NCBI GenBank assembly: GCA_003116975.1
Contig: BGKB01000013.1
Location: 434,001-498,000, forward strand
Length of the DNA stretch: 64,000 nt
Direction: 5' to 3'
Source: Aurantiochytrium sp. KH105
Taxonomy: Eukaryota > Sar > Bigyra > Thraustochytrida > Thraustochytriidae
The notes below the pieces were generated by a model. The model saw nothing but the letters and a program-made list of their open reading frames with translations. It did not search any database and was not told the DNA's origin. The position numbers and the translations under genes are program-made. Positions 20,391 to 30,864 of the stretch are shown here, piece after piece; positions within the stretch are counted from its first letter, which is position 1, and each line of letters begins with the position of its first letter.

Positions 20391-20804
20391 TCCGTACTTC
20401 GAATCAACGTCATATTTAAAATAGAAACACCGTTCATCAAGGATCTCAATCGAGCTCGCAAAGAAACGCTTCAAGTCTTAAACAAGCAATGCTACGGAGA
20501 TTTCAAACCATCGTTCGATGCTCCTTCTTTTCGATTCAGAACAACTTAGTCTGACAAAGCATTCTTCGAGAGGTGTATTATACCATTCTCAACAAAAGCA
20601 GGCCGCTCGAATCGAAAGCAAGAGCTCAGGCAACGTTGATTGGTGATTCTTTCCCCTCCCCAGGAGATTCGAGAAAAGAGCCGTATCATTGACTTGCAAT
20701 AACAGCCAAAACAAGGTGAGAAAATGTTGCACGTTGCTTTCATCTAAAAGTCCAAGTGAAGAATGCCTCCGCAGGTACACCCGAGACCATTCACAAAAGG
20801 CCTA

Positions 20805-20893
20805 CGAAAGGAACCCCTTTAAAAAGGAACTCTTCCTTTGAAAAGGAACTCTCCCTTTGAAAAGCGACTCTTCCTTTGAAAAGCAACTCATCA
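20805..20893. repeat. 19-nt tandem repeat with internal inverted symmetry
   Basis: About 4.5 units of AAAAGGAACTCTTCCTTTG. Each unit is itself a small inverted repeat (AAAGGAA against TTCCTTT around a short centre). The first and last units are degenerate. Confidence 0.85.
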
Positions 20894-21201
20894 GACACGT
20901 CGAAGAATCGTGGACAATCAAGACAAGAGAAAGCAAGACGCGAAAAGTCAGACTCATACCATTCACATCAGGTCAGCAAGACGTGCGCGCAGAAGCAAGT
21001 GCTACCTTTGCTTTCGCTTTTGTTTCTGCCGGTGTGTTGCTGGTGCTGGTGCTGGTGCTGTGCACGGCACCTGACCAAAAGGGCAAGACGCACGCGAAGA
21101 AAGCGAACGAGGTCAATCTGACGCGTAAACGCGTGAACAAAATCGAAAAAACGAGAAAAGGAATGGCTGGGCGCAAAATGGCCAAATTTATAAAGCATGC
21201 T

Positions 21202-21579
21202 TTACTTCTTGATGACCTTCTTGGACTTCTTCTGGCGGGCCTGGACCTCCTTCTGGGCGGCCTCGCGGGCGGCGCTCTTCTCCTTGGGGTCGCGCTTCTT
21301 CTTGAGCTGGTCAAGCGAGAGGCCAACAATGGGCTTCTGCTTGGCGGCGACCTTTCGCCGGCGGATGCGCTTGCCGTCGTCGCGCTTGTCCTTCTTGTTC
21401 AGCCGCCTCCAGCCGGTCGTCCACGTGAGCTTGGTGGGCTTGATCTTCTGCTGGTAAAGGCTCATGGCCTTGGAATTGATGAACACCAGCGGCTGACCAT
21501 CCTTGCGCACGAACTTGATGCCGTGGCCGGGGTAGATCTTGAACTCCGTGTAGGAGCACACGTCCGTCTTGACGACCAT
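21202..21579 (-). CDS. RPL24: 60S ribosomal protein eL24
   Basis: 125 aa starting MVVKTDVCSYTEFKIYPGHG. The frame stays open upstream to a non-AUG codon, but eL24 alignment fixes this ATG. Family signatures seen: FKIYPGHGIKFVRKDGQ, FINSKAMSLYQQKIKPTKLTWT, WRRLNKKDK, and a basic Lys/Arg-rich C-terminal helix ending KKSKKVIKK. It is a component of the large cytosolic ribosomal subunit. The 5' flank has a pyrimidine-rich tract, a 21-bp direct repeat containing CGCAAGTG and a telomere-like box. No intron is visible. Confidence 0.98.
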   Translation of the reverse strand: MVVKTDVCSYTEFKIYPGHGIKFVRKDGQPLVFINSKAMSLYQQKIKPTKLTWTTGWRRLNKKDKRDDGKRIRRRKVAAKQKPIVGLSLDQLKKKRDPKEKSAAREAAQKEVQARQKKSKKVIKK

Positions 21580-21806
21580 CTTTCCTCTCCGCTCCGAGCC
21601 GACCGCGCGCGCTCTGCACTCCGCGACCCTTACTGCTTCTGCTCTGCCGCCGCTGCCGCCGCCGCCGCCTCCTTTCTCCGCCGCCCACCCACGCCGCCTG
21701 CTTTCTCCCCTCTGCCTCTCTCCCCTCCCTCCCTTCCCCCCCCCCTTCCTTCCTGCCGCCCGCCACAAGGGCTTTTCCCGCGCAAAACCCACTTCTCCCC
21801 GCCCCC

Positions 21807-21835
21807 CGCAAGTGCGCCAAACCGCGCCGCAAGTG
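21807..21835. promoter_or_regulatory. Paired CGCAAGTG sites upstream of eL24
   Basis: Exact 8-mers at 21807-21814 and 21828-21835, 21 bases apart (two helical turns), within an imperfect 21-bp direct repeat that also shares CCAAACCG. They lie about 230-255 bases upstream of the eL24 ATG. The same 8-mer recurs in the NAA20/TBP promoter. Confidence 0.55.
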
Positions 21836-21915
21836 CCCCAAACCGGCCCCCTCGCGGCGCCCCGCGCCCCAGAATGCCCTTCCCCGCGTTCCCTCTCCTT
21901 GCCGCACCTTTAGTA

Positions 21916-21926
21916 CCCTAACCCTA
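21916..21926. promoter_or_regulatory. Telomere-like box (CCCTAACCCTA) upstream of eL24
   Basis: Nearly two TTAGGG-type units inside the eL24 5' flank, about 340 bases before the ATG. In plants, telo-boxes (AAACCCTAA) mark ribosomal-protein gene promoters. A similar role here is inference, and an 11-base match can be chance. Confidence 0.4.
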
Positions 21927-22359
21927 GAGGCAAGGCCGTGTGTGCGGACAGAGTGAGGGGGGAGGGGTGCGCGCGCACACCCCTTGGGGTGGCAGAGGTG
22001 TGCGACATGGAGGCACACACCGGGGCGCGCGCATGGGCGCGCGGGCGAAACCGCCAGAGAGGGCGGTGGTGGTGGTTCGCAAAGGGAGTGATGATGTGAC
22101 GATCGAAGGGCCGGCCAGGCTCCGCAGCTGCCGCGCGCGGTAGAATGGCCAAAAGGAGCAGGATGCAGGATCGAGCTGCCTCGGCCGTCCGGCCCGCTGA
22201 ATTTTCATCGAGCAAGGCAAGGCATTGAAAATTGAGCGCGCTTCCTCACGTCAGCTGCATTGGGGCTGCAATTATGCGCGGTTTCGAGGTCTCCTCTTCC
22301 TTCCCTCCTAGCCTTCCTTGTATTCTAACCTTCCTTCCCACCTTCCTTCCTTCCTTCCC

Positions 22360-22391
22360 TCGCTCGCTCGCTCGCTCGCTCGCTCGCTCGC
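22360..22391. repeat. (CTCG)8 tetranucleotide repeat
   Basis: Perfect CTCG units directly after a TTCC-rich run, in the eL24/MAPK divergent gap. Confidence 0.9.
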
Positions 22392-23632
22392 GGCTCTCGA
22401 TCGAATGTCAAGCGCGAGGTGGGTCGCGTGCGCATGATCGGCGTAGCGCGCTCAGCCTCGCCCAGATGGCTGGCGTTTCCCACGTTTTGGTCCTCGAGCC
22501 CCCAAAGACCACCCCTCCAGCCAGCCATCAAGCCAGCTATCCAGCAAACTCATGCATGGCCAAAGCCGAGCCGTGACCGCTGCCGCAAGAACACGCGACA
22601 CGAAACGACGACACGAAACGACCACGGACTCATTCTCATTCTCTCCACTTTCCCTTTTTCCTTTCCCTCGCAGACATTCCATACATCCGAGCGACGATGC
22701 ACGCGACCTGCCCGGCCACCGTCCGCGCCGTACTGCCTCACCTCGTCGCGAATCGCATTGCCATTCTTGCTTGCGCAAAGATTGTGATCGACGGGCTTCG
22801 ATGGTCGATCGATGGACCATTTGATTGACAGGCGCTCTCACCTGACTCGTTTTCCCTCTTTTCTTTTTGTTTTCCTTGCTCTCCAATGTGGGGCTCCACT
22901 TTTGCGACCCCTCTCTCCCGCTCTTGCGACCCCTGCTTCCCGCTGTCTTCTGCGCGCGTTTCGAAGGAAGGAGGGGCATCGGGGGCCCGCCCCGCCCGCC
23001 CACGAGGCCGCGCGCGCGCGCGCGCCGCTGGTTTCCAAGGCCTCCGGACGTCGCCCGCGCGAATGAATGCCTCCTCGCTGCCGCAGCGACAAGCAAAGAA
23101 AAAAAAACGTGCCAGGGCAAACGAACGTTTCGCGTGCGTGCACACCTGATCTCGGAACTTAGCAATGTAACCACCCTTTGCTCTCACGCTCTCAATTTCG
23201 GAGCCGACGGGTCGCCCCGGCCGGCTGAGACAGACAGACAGACAGACAGCTTTGATTGCTCGCCTGGACGACTTCGCCGTGCTGCCTCGGTCCTCATCGC
23301 CTCCGCCAGCAAGACAGATCAAAAGGCAAATCCCAGCGACTTGACGGACGGCGGCTTAAGCCAACCTGAGAGCGCACCGCGCATCGCGCATCACACGCCA
23401 AACCAGGCCAGACGCAGCCACTGGCGTTCTTTGTGGACCTGTCTGGACGTAGTCGCGCCCTCCGACCTTTCCGCGCGCAGAGGACAACATCGATCAGCTC
23501 CTATCGGCGCGTGACATTGTCCGCGTTGGAGCCATCTTAAATCCGAACTTGCGCGGTCTTAAGCACGTGTCTGGGTGGCCGGGCGAGAAAGAAGTGCAGA
23601 TACCCAAGTCTTGACAAAGAAACACGCCAACC

Positions 23633-25698
23633 ATGGTCTTCGACGCCTACGGCACCAAATTTGACATTGATGATCGTTATTCGTTCATCAAAGCGCTCGG
23701 CAAAGGCGCATATGGCGTCGTGTGCTCAACACGCGACGCCAAAACCGGCAACAAAGTCGCCATCAAGAAAATTTGCCCCATGGCAAAGTCCGTCTACGAT
23801 GCCAAGCACACCCTTCGGGAAATCCGCCTCCTCCGTCATTGCGGACAGCATCCCAACATCATCACGCTCGTCGATCTCATGCTCGGGGATAGCGAAGACT
23901 CACTCTACATTGGCATGGAGTGCATGGACACTGATCTCCATCGCATCATTCAGAGCAGCCAGAAACTCAGCATTTCCCATCACAAGCACTTCATGTACCA
24001 GCTTGTCCTCGGCATCGAGTTTCTTCACTCCAAGGGCATTCTCCACAGAGATCTCAAACCGGCGAACTTGCTCGTTTCGAAGAACTGCGATCTGCGCATC
24101 AGCGACTTTGGCCTTGCGCGTCGCGCCCCAGACGCCTCCGACGGAAAGCCGCTCATGACCGAGCACGTCGTCACGCGCTGGTATCGCCCTCCAGAGCTCA
24201 TGCTCTCGCCTGACGGCAAGTACACTGCCGCCGTCGACGTGTGGTCGATTGGTTGTATCTTTGCAGAGCTCCTTGGGCGCACGCCTCTTTTCCCCGGCAA
24301 AAACTTTGTGCACCAGCTTCAGCTCATCTTTGACGTCATTGGGACCCCGCACTCCTCAGAGACTGCATACATTAAGAATTCCCAGGCCATCCAATTCTTG
24401 CGCTCGCTCCCGAAAAAAGGACCCGTTGATCTCGCCTCCATCTACCCGCACGCGTGCCAAGAGGCTATTCATTTTATGTCGTCTTGCATCCGATTCTCTG
24501 CGTCAGACCGCACGACCGTAGAAAGCGCCCTTGCTCACCCCTTTTTCGACAATGCCCCACTCAAGGGTAAGGCTGTCCACATTCCGGAAATTGATGAGAC
24601 GCGCTTCAATTTTGAGTTCGAGCAGCAGGAGCTCGATGAAAAGGCCCTGCGCGAGATCATTATTGATGAGGTCGCCGACTTTGTCGAGGAGCACGGCCTG
24701 CGTCCGCCGCCCAAGCGCGCGCGCCGCTCCACCGCCGCTCGAATCGATACTTCCATTCGGGCACTTCACGCAAGGGTTTGCGCAACGAGCTCGTCGTCAT
24801 CCTCTGCTTCGTCCACGTCGACGTCTCGCAAAACCATGTCTGCGCGAACGACCTCCGACAAGAACAAAGGCACCGCAGCAGTCTCCGACACCAACATCGA
24901 AAACAGCTCGCACAGCAACCGGAAGAACCGGGACATCCGCCACACCTCTGCTCGCGACCAAGACGACGACATGGAGAGTAGCAGCAGCAATGGAAGCAGG
25001 GAGCATCACACTTCCTCCTCTTCGGTGGACTCCAGCTCGTCGACTATCTCCACCTCTTCGTCTTCAGAGAGTCGGGCATCAAACAAACAGCAAGACAGGG
25101 ATGGGAACGTGGTCATGTCCAGACCCAGTCGCCCGCATTCTGCTCAAGAAGTACGCCCCGCGCGCGACTACCATCGAATGGATGTCGAGGGCGACACGCA
25201 CATGGATCCTCATCGTCTTTCGAGAAGTTCCCGCAGGGTGAAGACGACCAAGACCTATGCCTCGGACAACGTTAATGGCATGGCCACGGGCACACAGCCC
25301 ATGTACGACACGTATCAGTCTCGCGAGGAGGATCACGTGACCACGAGTCGCTCGCAGCCTTCATACCATCAGCAACAACAGCAGCATGGCGACGCTGGTT
25401 CGCATCCTGATGGAGCGCGACTTCGGAAAAAGAGCCGCAGCTTTACCTCGCGCATTATTTCCACCTCCAACAAGCTTTCAAAGTCGGTCACCGGCCATGA
25501 AATGCCTCGTCTTCCCAGTGTACATCGCTCGTACTCGATTTCGAGCATTTCGCGGGCCCGATCTCAGCCTGTAGAGACGGTCTCATCGCCCATGTCTTGC
25601 TCCGATGAGGAGGACCTCAGCCATGGGGGCCAATACCGGTCCAACTGCGGCCACCACGTCCATGGTTCGCGCATCCGCAGCAGCAGCAGCAGTACTAG

Positions 25699-25729
<31 letters not shown>

Positions 25730-26374
25730 TACGAAAACGGCGAACAGGACGCTGCCGTTTATGACGAGGACGAGTTTGACGCTCGCAATCCTCACCATCG
25801 TCTGCACCGTCAGTCGTCGAGATCCGCGCAACGGTATGGTAACGTGCAAGAGGAGCAAAAGGACGACATGGGCGGCGCCTCCTCGTCATCATCTTCCTCT
25901 TCGACGCTCTCGTCAGCGTCGGTCTCCTCTGCGTCCTCATCGTCAGCCTCGTCCACTATGCTTCCCATTCGTAACATTTTGCGCAAGCAGCGCGCTCACA
26001 ATGGAACAGAACTCCCACTGCGAGAAATCAACCGTGGGGCTGCATACAACTCTGGCCATCATCAGCAGCCGGGCATGTCTTCTTCGGCAATGTACAAGCG
26101 AGTTGGAGCAGGAGCAAGCCAAAAATCCTCGAACGCCGCGATGGGGGGGGGCATGGGAATGTCCATGAAGCACCCTCATCGTTCACACATGCCCGCGTCT
26201 TCCTCGTATGGTGTTCAGACGCGCTCGCGCAAAATGCAGAGTACAGGACTTCCTCCTCCCTCGGCTGCCCTTCAGGCTTCTGCGTCCGGGTCATCGATGG
26301 GCTCCATGTCGAGTGCGCCAAATGCAATGTCTTCCAGCTCTCGTCGCACGCGCTCAACGCGCATGATGCACTAA
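23633..26374 (+). CDS. MAP kinase with T-E-H activation motif and long Ser-rich tail
   Basis: 913 aa, single exon, ATG in a strong context (ACCATGG). The kinase domain covers about residues 15-310: GKGAYGVV, VAIKKI, HRDLKPAN (His138, Asp140), DFGLAR, VTRWYRPPELML and DVWSIGCIFAELLGRTPLFPGK, all MAPK/CMGC hallmarks. The dual-phosphorylation site reads T176-E177-H178 where typical MAPKs have TEY. The remaining roughly 560 residues are low-complexity Ser-, Asn- and His-rich disorder with a polyAsn run, ending with many Ser/Arg clusters. Role: signal-transducing Ser/Thr kinase. Lack of the activating Tyr suggests activation by single phosphorylation or autophosphorylation (inference). Confidence 0.95.
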
Positions 26375-26864
26375 GGACTGCAGTGCTGCATCACGCAAAC
26401 CTATCTTTCTACCCCACTCTCCTCCATTTCACCCCCTACCCCAAAAAATGGTCAGTTTTCACTGGCTGGCTCTGTACAGGCGTCGTTCGAGTCAGATAGA
26501 TTCTTGTGTCTCGAAAAACGAAGATTGTTTTTTCTCGTTTACAAAGAATCTTATGACAATAGCAACCAATTCTTCTTTTTCTTTTCTGTTATCCACGTCT
26601 CTGCTTTTGATGATTTGATACTTGCTTGCTCTGCCGCGTCCCAGAGATGCGTACGCACTTGAACAGGAAAGAAGACCCTCGAGGTGCTTCTTCGATTTTT
26701 GATCTTTGCATGCCAACAAAGCAAGTCAGAAGAAAAAACATCAATTTCGTCAACGTCTCTCTTTTTGGCGAGCGGACGCTTTTGACAAGCCGGCAAGACT
26801 TTCACTGCTAATGTACTTGCTGCCACAAGCAAAACTCGAACAAAACAACACCAGCAAACTACGC
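26375..26864. other. Convergent 3' gap (MAP kinase / coiled-coil gene)
   Basis: About 490 bases, AT-richer than the genes. I see no repeat or gene. Confidence 0.6.
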
Positions 26865-28025
26865 TTAAAAAAAGTCCCTCTTTTGATTGAACTTGGCGTT
26901 CCACGTTTCGAGGATGCCTGTATAGGTGCTTTTGGGCAATGCTGGCACAGACTTGTTGTCGCGCAGTGAAGGCCCAACAAGCGCCTCGTTCCCCAAGGTT
27001 TCCGGTCCACCGTCCTGTGAGCCGCTTAGCGCCACGGAAGTCGATGTTGCTGACCTTCCGAGACCCGCAAGCGCCTGGAAGAGCGCGTCATTCTTGGCGA
27101 TGGACGGAAGTTTCCTTTTGCCCTTTTTGCCAAGCTCGATGGCTCGAAGTTTCTCACTCGCGCGCAGATGTTTGGTCTTGTAGTCATCAGCGCGAGCCTC
27201 GGCCTCCATGTGTGCGGTCGTCCGTTCGTCAAGCAATGTCTCGAGTTCCTTGACCCGGCTGCGAAGCGCACTTGCATCCGCGGCTTCGGCTTGTGCGGCC
27301 TCGAGGGATTCTTCGAGGTCAATGCGACGAGATTCAAGCTTGCCGACCTGCTGCTTTAGCGTACTCATTTTTTTGGATTGCAAAGCAAGGTGCTCTTTCA
27401 GGATACATTTGTCTGTGCGCAGGGTCTGTACAAGAGCACTTTTTTCATTGTATCGCTTGGTCAGCGCCTCGATACCGACCGTCTGCAGGGCGAGTTCATC
27501 CTGTACGCGCGCGCGATCTATCAAAGCTGTTCTGCTTTCCTTGTCCATTTGGTCAAAGGCTTGCTGGTGCAACTTCTTTTCAAGTTCTTGGAGCGTTTTG
27601 CGAAAGGTATGCTCGAGCTGCAGGCGGGCGTCAAAGGATTCGCGCTTGATGCCATGCGCTACGTTTGCATGCTCTGCCATGAGCTCTGACATTTGGTCTT
27701 GGATGTCAATGAGGAGCTTGCTGAGTCGTTCATTCTCTTCTCGAAGCACGATGAGACCTGCTTTTTCAACCTCGAGATTTGCTGTTCTCTGCTTTGCGAG
27801 CACGAGATCGTGCTCGAGCTCATCGATGCGAGTCTGGCCCTCCAGCTCCGCTACGCCGCACGCATCATGGAGATCCGCAATTTCCTCTTCATGTCTGTTT
27901 TGCGTCGCGTCTGCTTGTTCGCGCAGCTCCTGCACCTGCGTCTCGAGCTCCTTGGCGCGCACCTCCCAGTTCGTGACCGTGTCCTCGTCCGCCTCTTCGG
28001 GCGGCGGCTTCTTCTCCGTCTCCAT
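26865..28025 (-). CDS. Coiled-coil protein, possibly CFAP157-like
   Basis: 386 aa from the ATG at 28025 (METEKKPPPEEADED); the open frame extends upstream only to a TTG. Residues about 20-300 are almost continuous heptad-rich coiled coil (Glu/Leu/Lys/Ala). The C-terminal 90 residues are Ser/Gly-rich and end with SVPALPKSTYTGILETWNAKFNQKRDFF. The region EKKLHQQAFDQMDKESRTALIDRA followed by LTKRYNEK recalls the flagellar coiled-coil protein CFAP157, where LEKKS..DKDRLRKE occupies a similar position. This is a weak resemblance. A flagellar role would fit an organism with zoospores. Otherwise it should be read as an uncharacterised coiled-coil protein. Confidence 0.78.
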   Translation of the reverse strand: METEKKPPPEEADEDTVTNWEVRAKELETQVQELREQADATQNRHEEEIADLHDACGVAELEGQTRIDELEHDLVLAKQRTANLEVEKAGLIVLREENERLSKLLIDIQDQMSELMAEHANVAHGIKRESFDARLQLEHTFRKTLQELEKKLHQQAFDQMDKESRTALIDRARVQDELALQTVGIEALTKRYNEKSALVQTLRTDKCILKEHLALQSKKMSTLKQQVGKLESRRIDLEESLEAAQAEAADASALRSRVKELETLLDERTTAHMEAEARADDYKTKHLRASEKLRAIELGKKGKRKLPSIAKNDALFQALAGLGRSATSTSVALSGSQDGGPETLGNEALVGPSLRDNKSVPALPKSTYTGILETWNAKFNQKRDFF

Positions 28026-30864
28026 CGCGAAAGACTCTATGTACCCCGCCGGCAAGCACGCCAGCCGTCAAGCTCGTGCCTGCGAAATAGCTGAATAATA
28101 AACCGAACAAGCAGCAAAAGAAGAAGAAGAAGAAGAAGAAGAGCGTGCCGCCGCCGCCGACAACGACGCCGACGACGACCCTGCAAGTCCGCAACCACCA
28201 CCGGCGAGCGAGTCGCGCAGCCAGCAAGCGCCAAGGAGCTCGCCAAACCTCCTGCGCAACCCATTTTATCTCAACGGATAACATTTTCCAGACTTCTTTC
28301 TTGCCCCCTTTCGCTCGGACGCTGCGAGGCTTACTTGCGTATACAGTATAGCTTCTTCCGACCGTGTTTTCAGCACGCGCGCGCAGTCAGGGGTACGTGG
28401 GACCCTGCAGTAGCTGGTGCGGGGGTGTCCATAGGGACCCGTATTGCGCGCTGGACGGGACCTATTTTGGCGCTTTCGCACACATGCGAGCGCGCGCGCG
28501 CGCGGCGAGTCTGCCATTGGCCCAGCGCGTGCTACCAATGCTTGGCTAGACGCACGGCACGCGTACCTTCTGGGCGCTACTGCGACGAAGGGGCCGAGGC
28601 GAGCCACCGCTGCGTCTCGCCGACCGACGTCCGTGCTGCAGCTGCGTGCGTCGCCCGGGCTTCGAGTCTCTTTTCCTCGTGCTTTCTTTTGACAGCAAAT
28701 CTACGTATCATGATGCACAATGATTAGGGCCCGCAGAACTTTTAGGGACTCTCGCGCGTGTTTGCCACAGCCACTGCACAGACGGCCTCGGCGAGGCTGC
28801 GCTGCTGCTGCTGGCAAGTACGATCGATTGGCCGAGCACGAAACAAGAGTTATTTAAGATTGGAGACCTGTGCATGCTTAGGCTAAAGGCCTGCGTCCCG
28901 CCCGTTCGCTGCCGGCAGCGGCGTGCACAACGAGACTGGTCTAGTCTGCAGCCTCGGCATTGTGCGGCTGGGCTGATCCACTTTTCTTTCCCCTGCTTGT
29001 GGCATTCTCGGAGCAGACATGCGACAGCGAGTGTAGTAGTGAGCTGCCAGGAGGCGGTCAAGACGGTCAAGACCGAGACGGACTCGCACCGAGGCACGGC
29101 GGAGAATCCAGTTCACGGCCACGCAAGCCACCCATCGCCGCTTGCCAAGGCAGCGCGGAATTGAGTCGAGCCGAGCCAAGCCAAGCCACGCCACGCCACG
29201 CCAACCAAGCCTATACATTTCCAAGACGTCAAGAGAAGAGCGTTTCTGGCCCCAGTTGCCAGGTCGCTTCTTTCCTTGACCAAGCGAGCGAGCGAGCTTT
29301 CAATGCTTCCATCCATCCTTCCACTCATCCACCCCGGAGCCTTCTGCGCTGGTCTGCGGCTGCTCGCTCGAGGACTTCTAAAAAGAAAGCTTTGGCTTGG
29401 CTTTCGGCTCTCGGCTCCTACTTCTGCCTCTTGGCTCGCGGCTTTCGTTTGTTCGTTCCTCCGTCTGCCAGGCCACGCAGCGCACGTCAGCCTACGTAAG
29501 CCCCTCGGCGCGCGCGTATAGTCCTCGTTCTCCCCCGCGCTCGAGCTCCATCCAGCCACAGCGTCCTCGCCGTAGCTGTCCGTGCCGCTGTGCTGCTCGC
29601 GACGCCTGCCGCACGGTGTGCGCTCGCAGGCCAGGCCCGGAGACCGGGCCCGCGACCTGACCGCAGCCAGCCACCGTCTCGTCGCCCAGCCATCCCGGGG
29701 GGGCGACCGGCCCCGTCGAGCGCCGATCGAGCGCCCTGGGCAGGTTTCTCTGGCCGCGCGGCGGGGCCTGGCGCCTCGGCTGCCGCGAGCGAGCTCGCTC
29801 GCTTGCCTCGGCTGCCCTCTTTCTTTCTTATCCAAGCAGGCACGCAACACAAGCAAGCAGGCAGGCAAGCAGGCAGGTCCCACACAAAACAGGGGCGGCG
29901 CGCGACCCTCGCGCAGGCAGACGGCGACGGAGGCGCAGGCAAACTTCGAACGTACGAAGCGCGGAGGCAGACCGCGCGCAGGCACGAGCCGCGCAGGCAG
30001 CGCAGGCACGAGCCGCGCAGGCAGCGCAGGCACGAGCCGCGCGAGCGCCGCGTCGTCGCGCGCTGCGCCGCTGGCGGGATCGCGCGCGCGCGGACCTGCC
30101 TGCACTGTCCCCGGCGGCGCTGAGCTCGCGGGGATTGGAGCGGAGCGGGATCCGGCAGACCGTCAGGGTCAGGGAGGGAGAGGCTGCGCGAGGCGAGGCT
30201 GCGCGAGGCGAGGCGAGGCGAGGCGAGGCGGGGCGCGAGGACGCGGGCGCCGAGCGAGCCGCGCGGTCGCCGCCGCTGGGCTCCTCGACTTCAAGGCTGC
30301 CGTTCGACGCTGGCCTTGTTTCCGTTCCGGAGCAGAGGGATTATTCCATCCATCCACTTCACGCCAATCTCGCACAGTCGCGCGCTTCACGCCGCGCCGC
30401 GCCAGCGTTCCTGAGCCGCGCCTCAGCCGCCGCCAGAGCGCCCGCGGCAAACGCGCTCTTGAAACGCGCAAGAGCGCGCCCGGCTCGTGCGCCCGAGCTC
30501 GGCAGGCCGCCGAGAGCGGGGCGGGAGCAGGACTAAGACCGGGAACGCGGAGCGCCACGTTGAGCGTCGTCTTCGTGGACGTCGACGAGGACGAGGCTCG
30601 AGAGGAGCGCTCAGCTCAGCTCCGCTCAGCTCGGAGCGCTCTCGGTCGGGCTCTGCACAGGCGCCAGGAGCAGCAGCAGCTGCAGCAGCAGCCCCGCTTG
30701 CTCGCGAAGCACAGAGGAGAGGGAGAGCGAGAGAGAGCGAGACGGTAAGTATAGTCCGCCTCACTCGCTCGGTCGCTCTCGTTGTAAGGCGAGGCTCTTG
30801 GGCATACAGTCGCGCTTGCCCGGCGTAGAGCGGCGGCGCGCGACCGCGACTTGCGGGGGACATC
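28026..30864. other. 2.8 kb divergent gap (coiled-coil gene / lipase)
   Basis: GC-rich towards the lipase. Tracts: GAAGAA just upstream of the coiled-coil ATG, (GCGA) about 29282-29297, CATCC about 29308-29330, AGGC/AAGC about 29851-29879, GAGGC pentamers about 30186-30232. ACTTGCG lies at 28333-28339. Just before the lipase ATG there is a GTAAGT at about 30745 and a CAG at about 30809, which could bound a short 5' UTR intron. No protein-coding gene is supported. Confidence 0.5.

Larger units (their letters stand above)
20168..21201. other. Convergent 3' gap (RING protein / eL24) with two minisatellites
   Basis: About 1 kb of AT-richer DNA between two stop codons. It carries a 23-nt and a 19-nt tandem repeat, listed separately. 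Frames on either strand have no support as genes. Confidence 0.6.
21580..23632. other. Divergent promoter region (eL24 / MAP kinase)
   Basis: About 2 kb. The eL24 side has C/T-rich sequence, the paired CGCAAGTG sites and the CCCTAACCCTA box. The middle has TTCC and (CTCG)8 tracts (about 22325-22391), and the MAPK side has (ACAG)5 at about 23229-23250 and ACTTGCG at 23547-23553. No gene is supported. Confidence 0.5.

Noticed and set aside
21914-21927. Interstitial telomere or chromosome end
   Set aside because: Fewer than two full units; far too short for a telomere relic, so treated only as a possible promoter box.
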